Shown one piece after another: positions 58,642-64,000 of a stretch of 64,000 nt of DNA (position 1 is its first letter; every line of letters begins with the position of its first letter). Source of the DNA: Prochlorococcus marinus subsp. marinus str. CCMP1375 (GTDB taxonomy: Bacteria > Cyanobacteriota > Cyanobacteriia > PCC-6307 > Cyanobiaceae). The notes below the pieces were generated by a model. That model was not told the origin of the DNA. It saw nothing but the letters and a program-made list of their open reading frames with translations, and ran no database searches. Made by a program: the position numbers and the translations under genes. The stretch covers positions 1 through 64,000 of the forward strand of contig NC_005042.1 of the NCBI RefSeq assembly GCF_000007925.1, in the 5' to 3' direction.

Positions 58642-59883
58642 TTGAGCTTTTTTCAATCATCTAAATGGTCTTTGATTGCAGGTGGCATAACCGCGCCATC
58701 TGGATTCAAGGCGTCTGGAGTAAGTGCTGGTCTTAAGCCATCAAAGAAATTAGACCTCGCCTTATTAGTGACATCTCCGAATGCTCAATGTAGTGGAACA
58801 TTTACACAATCATTTGTTCGTGCCAAGTGTATTAATCTTTGCTTAGAACGTTTATCAAAGACTGCAGGAAAAGTTAGAGCAGTATTGGTGAATTCTGGCC
58901 ATGCCAATGCATGTACTGGAAATAGAGGCATAGATGATAGTTTGATTGCAACTAGAGCTCTTGCAGAAAAACTTGATCTTTTAGAAGAAGAGGTCTTGAT
59001 TTGTTCTACAGGTGTCATAGGTGAGCCAATTCCTATGCAAAAACTGCTTAAAGGTTTAGATCCTCTGGTGATGAATTTAAGTAAAGAAGGTGGGTCTGAT
59101 GCTGCAAAAGCAATTTTGACAACTGATCTTATAGAAAAAGAAATTGCTATTGAGGGTTACCTAGGAGATCGATTGATCCGAATTGGAGGAATGGCAAAAG
59201 GCTCAGGAATGATCCATCCAAATATGGCAACAATGCTTGGTTTCTTAACATGTGATGCTGGACTGCCCAAAGATGTTTGGGATGCAATGATTGATCGTGT
59301 TGTTGATTGTTCTTTTAATGCTATAAGTGTTGATGGTGATACAAGTACTAATGATTCTTTTTTGGCGTTTGCACAGGGAGATATTTTAGATAGTCAGCAT
59401 TTTAATGAGCTGGAAATTGGGTTGAAATTAGTTTCTACTTATCTTGCCCAGTCAATTGTTAGAGATGGTGAAGGTGCTAATTGCTTGTTTGAAGTTAAGG
59501 TAAAAGGCACTTCAAAGATTGCTCACGCACAAATCATTGCTCGACAGATTTGTAGCTCTTGTTTAGTAAAAACTGCTATCCATGGATGCGATCCTAATTG
59601 GGGCAGAATTTTATCTGCTGCAGGAAGTACAGGCATCCCATTCTCCTTGGATGAGGTTTCTATTTGGATTGGTTCATTCCAAGTCATGAGTAATGGTCAA
59701 CCCGTTGAATTTAATCGAAAGTTAGTTATTAGATATATGAAAGAAATAATAAAAGGGAATAATGCAAGTGATGAGAAACTAATTATTAGTTTGGTTGTTG
59801 GTAGATCAGAGATTGAAGCTATAGCATGGGGATGCGATTTGTCTTCAGAATATATTCACATTAATGCCGATTACACAACCTAG
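58642..59883 (+). CDS. argJ: Bifunctional glutamate N-acetyltransferase/amino-acid acetyltransferase
   Basis: ArgJ recycles acetyl from N-acetylornithine to glutamate and can also start the pathway. The 413-residue protein cleaves itself at the conserved threonine in HPNMATMLGFL near residue 195; upstream is NSGHANACTG near 92 and GMAKGSGMIHPNMATM, and the C-terminus carries GCDPNWGRILSAAG. Start is TTG 58642. With argH it covers arginine synthesis in this window. It is divergent from coaE across about 45 bp. Confidence 0.95.
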   Translation: MSFFQSSKWSLIAGGITAPSGFKASGVSAGLKPSKKLDLALLVTSPNAQCSGTFTQSFVRAKCINLCLERLSKTAGKVRAVLVNSGHANACTGNRGIDDSLIATRALAEKLDLLEEEVLICSTGVIGEPIPMQKLLKGLDPLVMNLSKEGGSDAAKAILTTDLIEKEIAIEGYLGDRLIRIGGMAKGSGMIHPNMATMLGFLTCDAGLPKDVWDAMIDRVVDCSFNAISVDGDTSTNDSFLAFAQGDILDSQHFNELEIGLKLVSTYLAQSIVRDGEGANCLFEVKVKGTSKIAHAQIIARQICSSCLVKTAIHGCDPNWGRILSAAGSTGIPFSLDEVSIWIGSFQVMSNGQPVEFNRKLVIRYMKEIIKGNNASDEKLIISLVVGRSEIEAIAWGCDLSSEYIHINADYTT

Positions 59884-60139
59884 ATAAGATCCATTGCACT
59901 GCAAGCGATTAGAGCTAACATTAGTTTAAATAAAACAGTAATTGCTTCCTTGATATCTATTGATATGACTGAATTTTTCTTGTTATGAGTGTATTAATGC
60001 CGATTAGACCACTTTGCTGATAACAGTATTCATATCAATTGATTAGAAAGATTTCTTTTTTGGTCACATTTTGATCACTTTTGAAGAAAACAATTTTTCT
60101 TCTAGGTTTTCCTTATGAGAAGGAATTAGAATATTGACT
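59884..60139. other. Intergenic stretch between argJ and the cobalamin riboswitch
   Basis: No gene is visible. A hairpin GAAGAAAA (60083-60090) with TTTTCTTC (60095-60102) and a 4-nt loop could end the argJ transcript. The promoter for the riboswitch transcript should lie here too, but no clear pair of hexamers can be singled out. Confidence 0.5.
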
Positions 60140-60260
60140 AGATAGGTTCTAATGGGAATCAGCCATTGGAGGTAACGGGGAAAAGCGGTGAAAATCCGTT
60201 ACTGTCCCGCAGCTGTGAAGTATCGATATTCTTCGATATCAGTCAGAATGCCCGCCTTAT
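60140..60260 (+). promoter_or_regulatory. Cobalamin (B12) riboswitch
   Basis: The leader contains the conserved core of the cobalamin aptamer: GCGGTGAAAATCCG (60185-60198), CTGTCCCGCAGCTGTGA (60202-60218) and the B12 box-like AGTCAGAATGCCCGCC (60241-60256). A variable hairpin (TATCGA...TCGATA, about 60221-60239) lies between them. The box is a little diverged from CAGGATGCC. It precedes hupE, whose Shine-Dalgarno GAGG lies at 60274-60277, so control by blocking translation is likely. Confidence 0.9.
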
Positions 60261-60285
60261 TGCACAATTCGACGAGGATCGATTT

Positions 60286-60918
60286 ATGGGGTTTATTAAC
60301 TTGGTGCGTAAGAATTTTTTTACGGTTTTAGTCACAGTATTTTTTTTGCTCAGTTTTATAGCAGATCTAGCGTTGGCTCATCACCCCTTTGGCATGGGCG
60401 AGAGCTCTGGACTTTCAGCATTGCAGGCTTTGTTTAGCGGTATAGGACATCCATTACTTGGACCGGATCATTTGCTTTTTATGCTAGGCATAGCCTTTGT
60501 GGGACTTAAAAGGACCAAGAAATGGGTTGTTCCTCTATTGGCAGTTGGCTTAGGAGGAAGTGCCTTTGCACAGTTGCAGCCTTTACCTGATTTACTAGTT
60601 CCCTGGGCTGAAGCACTTGTCTCTTTATCTTTGGCAGTAGAAGGCTTAATTGTTCTGAATATTTTTAGCAAATATTGGCTCTTGCCAATGTTTGCGTTTC
60701 ACGGCTACTTGCTTGGCAGCACAATTGTTGGTGCTGAATCGACCCCTCTCGTAGGTTATTTTTCCGGCCTTTTCCTTGCCCAGGGATTCTTACTTTTATT
60801 AGTAACAGCAGGATCTCAAAAAGTGATCAAAATGTTTGACGTTAATCGTCGTAATTTGTTTGCTGGGATCTGGATAGGTATAGGGATTGCTTTCTCTTGG
60901 GTTGCTCTTATTCCATAG
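60286..60918 (+). CDS. hupE: HupE/UreJ family cobalt (or nickel) transporter
   Basis: HupE/UreJ proteins are membrane permeases for nickel or cobalt. The 210-residue protein has a signal-like first segment, then the metal-site region LAHHPFGMGESSGL (residues about 30-44) and GIGHPLLGPDHLLFMLGIAF with the HPxxxxDH motif, followed by five more hydrophobic segments. B12-riboswitch control points to cobalt uptake for cobalamin synthesis. I set the start at ATG 60286 (MGFINLV), 9 bp after GAGG; 40 residues that read in frame upstream lie inside the riboswitch and are not protein-like. Confidence 0.92.
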   Translation: MGFINLVRKNFFTVLVTVFFLLSFIADLALAHHPFGMGESSGLSALQALFSGIGHPLLGPDHLLFMLGIAFVGLKRTKKWVVPLLAVGLGGSAFAQLQPLPDLLVPWAEALVSLSLAVEGLIVLNIFSKYWLLPMFAFHGYLLGSTIVGAESTPLVGYFSGLFLAQGFLLLLVTAGSQKVIKMFDVNRRNLFAGIWIGIGIAFSWVALIP

Positions 60919-61066
60919 GATTTACATGTAAATAGATGGTATAAATGACTATAATTATTAATGGTAAAGTTTAGATAAAGTATTAGGTGTAAAAGTGTAT
61001 TGTTTCCCTTTATTTACAGAATATGTAATATTCATATTCTAAAAACAATCATTTGATATATAGCAA

Positions 61067-62899
61067 TTAAATAGTGTTATCTTTTTCTTTTGCGGCATTA
61101 ATTGTATCTCTAAAACTTTCTGAATATTCAATTAGTTTTTCATAATTTCCAAATGCTTTAATTTGTCCATCTTCAAATTCATATATGCAATCACATCTTT
61201 GAACTGTTGATAATCTATGAGCGATAAATATTATTGTGCATCTTCTTGCAACTAAGTCTATAGCATTCATTACATTGGCTTCGGTTTTATTATCTAATGC
61301 GCTAGTAGCTTCATCTAGAACTAATAATTTTGATTTCCTATAAAAGGCTCTAGCGAGAACAAGTCTTTGTCTTTGCCCTCCAGAAAGTCGGATACCATTA
61401 TCTCCTATTTGTGTATATAAACCCATAGGTAATTCAGAAACTAATTCATCTACATGAGCTGCTTTTAATGAGTCCCATACTCTTTCTTCATCTATCTGAT
61501 CTGAATCTATTCCGTAAGCAATATTCTCTATTATATTGGTGTTGAGAAGATTTATCGACTGTGGTACATAAGAACAACTTGCTTGCCATGCAGGAACTTC
61601 TATTTCAGTAATATCTAGACCATCTAACTGTATAGATCCCGAAGAAGGTCTTAGAAGCCCAAGTATTTGATTTGCAGTTGTTGTTTTACCACTACCTGTC
61701 TTTCCTACAAAAGCTATTCTTGCTCCAACAGGTATATTTATATTAATGTCATTTAATACTAAATTTTCCGTATTAGGATATCTATAACTTAGATGATTGA
61801 CCCTAATATATTTTTTAGGTAATAGACCAATCGGTGAGGGGACATTTTTTGATCTTAGAGTTAATCGAGTAGATTGCAGTTCTACTAATTTTAATATTTC
61901 TTGAAGATCAGGTACTCCACTTCTCAAATCAGTAAAGCCTCGAAATAGATCTTGTAACGGTGGAGTTAACTTTAGAGAAGCCACAGCAATGGTTGCTACA
62001 AAAGGCACTATTTCACTAATATCAGATCCACTATTCTTACTCAGAAGTGGAAACAATCCAATACTGAAAATAAGAGTGATTCCAAATGGCTCAATTAAAG
62101 CCCTAGGGAATTCTGGTAGCGTTTCAGCTTTCCATAAGAATGGGAAAGCTTTATCTCTAGATTTAGAATATTTTTTTTCAAAGTATGGCTCTGAACTTGT
62201 TAGCAGAACATCAATTATTGTTTTAATTGATTCTGTAATTACATTATTTGTCTCGGTTTCTAGTTTGATTCTTTGTCGAGCAGCAAATCTTATAAATGGT
62301 GTAACAATATATGATATAAAGGTATAGCAAAGTAAAAGACTAAAAATTAAATACACAGCTGTTAGTTTTCCAAAAATAAGTATTGCTATTGATATGAATG
62401 ATACAATGAAGAAACCACTAACTATTTGTAAAATAGGCCGAACAAATTTTTCAGAAACTCTTGATACATTTAGCAGTAATTTTGTAGATAATTCAGAAGT
62501 TTTATTTGCTAGAAAAAATTCATATGGTTGTGATAATATTTTCTTTTGGGCTATTTCAGTTAAATCTAGCCAAATTGAATAAGTTAGTCTTTCTTGACAT
62601 GCCCTTAGGAATAGTCTGAGCAATGAAGATATCCAATTTACAGCTATATAGACAATCACTAGCAAAATGATTTTAGTTTTTGGATCTTCGGTAAATAGTT
62701 GGCTAAAAGGAATTGATGGTTTATTTGGGGCTCCTATGAAAAGGGTGAAAATGCGTGATACCAGTGCTACTACAGCGACATCGACTAGCCCAGTTATCGC
62801 AGCAATTGGTAAAAGCAAAAGAAGTGATCTTTTCCTTTTCTTTGGTAGTGTCTTTAAAAGACGAACCAGTAACTTAAATGTTTGACTTCTACGTATCAT
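61067..62899 (-). CDS. ABC exporter (fused permease-ATPase)
   Basis: The 610-residue half-transporter has an N-terminal membrane domain (about 25-320, six hydrophobic segments such as LLLLLPIAAITGLVDVAVVALVS) and a C-terminal ATPase domain: GKTGSGKTTTAN (Walker A, near 397), signature LSGGQRQRLVLARAF near 497, Walker B LLVLDEATSALD near 517 and the switch His in IFIAHRLS. It resembles MsbA and polysaccharide/lipid-linked exporters. The neighbouring glycosyltransferase suggests a glycan or lipid substrate, but that is inference. A hairpin AGAATATG/CATATTCT lies after its stop at 61018-61040. Confidence 0.9.
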   Translation of the reverse strand: MIRRSQTFKLLVRLLKTLPKKRKRSLLLLLPIAAITGLVDVAVVALVSRIFTLFIGAPNKPSIPFSQLFTEDPKTKIILLVIVYIAVNWISSLLRLFLRACQERLTYSIWLDLTEIAQKKILSQPYEFFLANKTSELSTKLLLNVSRVSEKFVRPILQIVSGFFIVSFISIAILIFGKLTAVYLIFSLLLCYTFISYIVTPFIRFAARQRIKLETETNNVITESIKTIIDVLLTSSEPYFEKKYSKSRDKAFPFLWKAETLPEFPRALIEPFGITLIFSIGLFPLLSKNSGSDISEIVPFVATIAVASLKLTPPLQDLFRGFTDLRSGVPDLQEILKLVELQSTRLTLRSKNVPSPIGLLPKKYIRVNHLSYRYPNTENLVLNDININIPVGARIAFVGKTGSGKTTTANQILGLLRPSSGSIQLDGLDITEIEVPAWQASCSYVPQSINLLNTNIIENIAYGIDSDQIDEERVWDSLKAAHVDELVSELPMGLYTQIGDNGIRLSGGQRQRLVLARAFYRKSKLLVLDEATSALDNKTEANVMNAIDLVARRCTIIFIAHRLSTVQRCDCIYEFEDGQIKAFGNYEKLIEYSESFRDTINAAKEKDNTI

Positions 62900-63338
62900 T
62901 CCTTGAAATTACCCATCCTTAGCCTTTGAAACCTTTTTAGCAGGCCACTTTTTAGGCTGATCTTTGGTAATGGAAAGAGCCCTTTACTGGAACAATGGAT
63001 CGTTAACAGTTAATCTTTTTCAGTCTGAGGCGATTCAATAAAAAGCGTTAATGATTTTTACTAGTCTTAGACAGTCAAATGAACCATTGGCCCTGTTTAG
63101 ATATTTCAATTCTTGATCATTAGATTTTTTATAAATTTTTCTTATGAATCGTTAGAGATGCTATGGATTTAGTTGGTGTGTTAACTGTCACAATGCCAAA
63201 ATCAAATTCTTCTTGAGCGATACTAGGTAGTAGTTATTATCTATTTCAATCTAATTGGCTACAGGAAATCGTATGTAAAGCATACCAAATACTCTTGATA
63301 TAAACATAAGCATAGATTTCACAGCAATTGATTTTTGT
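62900..63338. other. 439-bp intergenic region
   Basis: I see no gene here longer than about 20 codons, no tRNA and no repeat. It must hold the promoters for the minus-strand ABC exporter and the plus-strand glycosyltransferase gene, but no site is clear enough to name. Confidence 0.5.
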
Positions 63339-64000
63339 ATGAATAGGTGCAAAATAAGGCAAAATATATATAACCAAGAATTGAGTCTATTGGCACATAT
63401 TGTTTTGCTTTCTACAGCTGATTGGGATCATCCTTTATGGACAAATAAACAACATGTGGCTTGCTCTCTTGCAGATGAAGGCCATTATATTCTTTATGTA
63501 GAGTCATTAGGATTGAGATCAGTCAATGCTACTAGTAAAGATTGGATTCGTATATTTAAGAGATTAATCAAAGGTTTATCTCCTCCTAGGAATGTATATA
63601 AGAATATTTGGGTCTGGTCTCCATTGGTGATACCTGGCTCTTCAAAGGGAATATTTCTAATAATTAATAAATTTATGCTTTTTTTTGGTATTTATATCGC
63701 TAGAAAAATTTTAAGATTACGTTGTGAATGGCTCTGGACTTATAACCCTTTAACAACAAAGCTTCTAAATATAAAAAACTTTTCACAAATAATTTATCAT
63801 GCTGTTGACGCTATTCAAGAACAACCAAATATGCCGAGAGAAATTATAGAAAGTGAAGAAAAAAAATTATGTCTTAAAGCTAATAATGTTTTTGTTACCT
63901 CTCCAGCTATTTATAGAAGATTAAAGCCCTATTCTCATAATATTAAATACTATTCAAATTGTTGTGACTATAATCATTTTTCAAAAGCACTAAATATTAA
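63339..64000 (+). CDS. Glycosyltransferase, N-terminal part (runs off the window)
   Basis: An open frame runs from ATG 63339 through the end of the window without a stop, giving at least 220 residues. The sequence has the look of a GT-B glycosyltransferase N-terminal half: HIVLLSTADWDHPLWTNKQH near residue 20, then ADEGHYILYVES, IYHAVDAI with NVFVTSPAIYRRLKPYS further on. TTG 63381 or 63390 are alternative starts, because the first 17 residues are weakly conserved in character. It probably builds a surface polysaccharide together with the ABC exporter; the rest lies outside. Confidence 0.75.
   Translation, partial: MNRCKIRQNIYNQELSLLAHIVLLSTADWDHPLWTNKQHVACSLADEGHYILYVESLGLRSVNATSKDWIRIFKRLIKGLSPPRNVYKNIWVWSPLVIPGSSKGIFLIINKFMLFFGIYIARKILRLRCEWLWTYNPLTTKLLNIKNFSQIIYHAVDAIQEQPNMPREIIESEEKKLCLKANNVFVTSPAIYRRLKPYSHNIKYYSNCCDYNHFSKALNI

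Noticed and set aside
60166-60285. Forty extra N-terminal residues for hupE
   Set aside because: This part encodes the B12 riboswitch core; the protein has a proper start with a Shine-Dalgarno at 60286.
60920-60933. 14-bp palindrome ATTTACATGTAAAT just after hupE
   Set aside because: A perfect palindrome of AT-rich sequence can occur by chance here and lies at the 3' end of a gene with no second site, so no operator is claimed.
1-64000. CRISPR arrays, tRNA, rRNA and insertion sequences
   Set aside because: No regularly spaced direct repeats with unique spacers, no tRNA cloverleaf with a T-arm GTTCRA core and no transposase or terminal inverted repeats were seen by eye; a tRNA or covariance scan was not possible.

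Overview
The window looks like a chromosome segment from an AT-rich marine picocyanobacterium, most likely Prochlorococcus. That call rests on gene order and content: dnaN, a PRC-barrel protein, purL and purF at the left end; a diflavin flavodiiron pair; a TLP40-type cyclophilin; a glycine-rich RRM protein; gap2; a B12 riboswitch in front of hupE; and very compact spacing. The strain cannot be fixed from the sequence alone. The first bases carry two DnaA-box-like sites upstream of dnaN, so the left edge may lie close to the replication origin.

Layout. 0-16 kb: replication and purine genes (dnaN, purL, purF, a GyrA/ParC-type topoisomerase subunit), a TPR protein, queG, a DUF502 membrane protein, nusB, ftsY, a GAF/PP2C phosphatase and argH. 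16-28 kb: the glycine-rich RNA-binding protein with a 24-bp minisatellite, dus, a Tat-exported msrB, grpE-dnaJ-tusA-like-rsgA, ybaB, murB-murC, gap2, and thiL beside the cyclophilin. 28-35 kb: efp-accB, pdxA, small membrane proteins, an NAD-epimerase-like protein, an HNH protein, a secreted small protein, a stretch with a decayed membrane-protein gene, a class V aminotransferase and cbiD. 35-38 kb: guaA followed by an unusual 0.8-kb segment. 38-60 kb: two hypothetical proteins, a class B PBP, an FMN reductase, flv1-like and flv3-like genes, a SWIM/SNF2 pair, alaS, speA, ndk, thiO, gatB, coaE and argJ. 60-64 kb: cobalamin riboswitch-hupE, an ABC exporter and a glycosyltransferase cut by the window end, probably the start of a cell-surface glycan region.

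Most of the window is ordinary core genome. The most unusual part lies directly after guaA (37182-37975). The last 22 bases of guaA are repeated, with one synonymous difference, 772 bp downstream. Between the copies lie an 11-bp sequence, ACTTCACCGTG, present five times (once singly and twice as a perfect tandem pair, one pair on each side), and a previously unlisted 50-aa histidine-rich lipoprotein gene with a Fur/Zur-like operator and its own terminator. No integrase is present. It reads as a minimal, non-autonomous integrative element, or the remnant of one, carrying a metal-binding lipoprotein.

Other points worth checking: coaE has no ATG, GTG or TTG codon in frame ahead of its P-loop; a small membrane-protein gene at 32596-32803 can be read through only with two frameshifts; PurF keeps only two of the four cysteines that bind the Fe-S cluster in the Bacillus enzyme; and cobalamin genes appear twice (cbiD, riboswitch-hupE). 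No tRNA, rRNA, CRISPR array, transposase or integrase gene was found.
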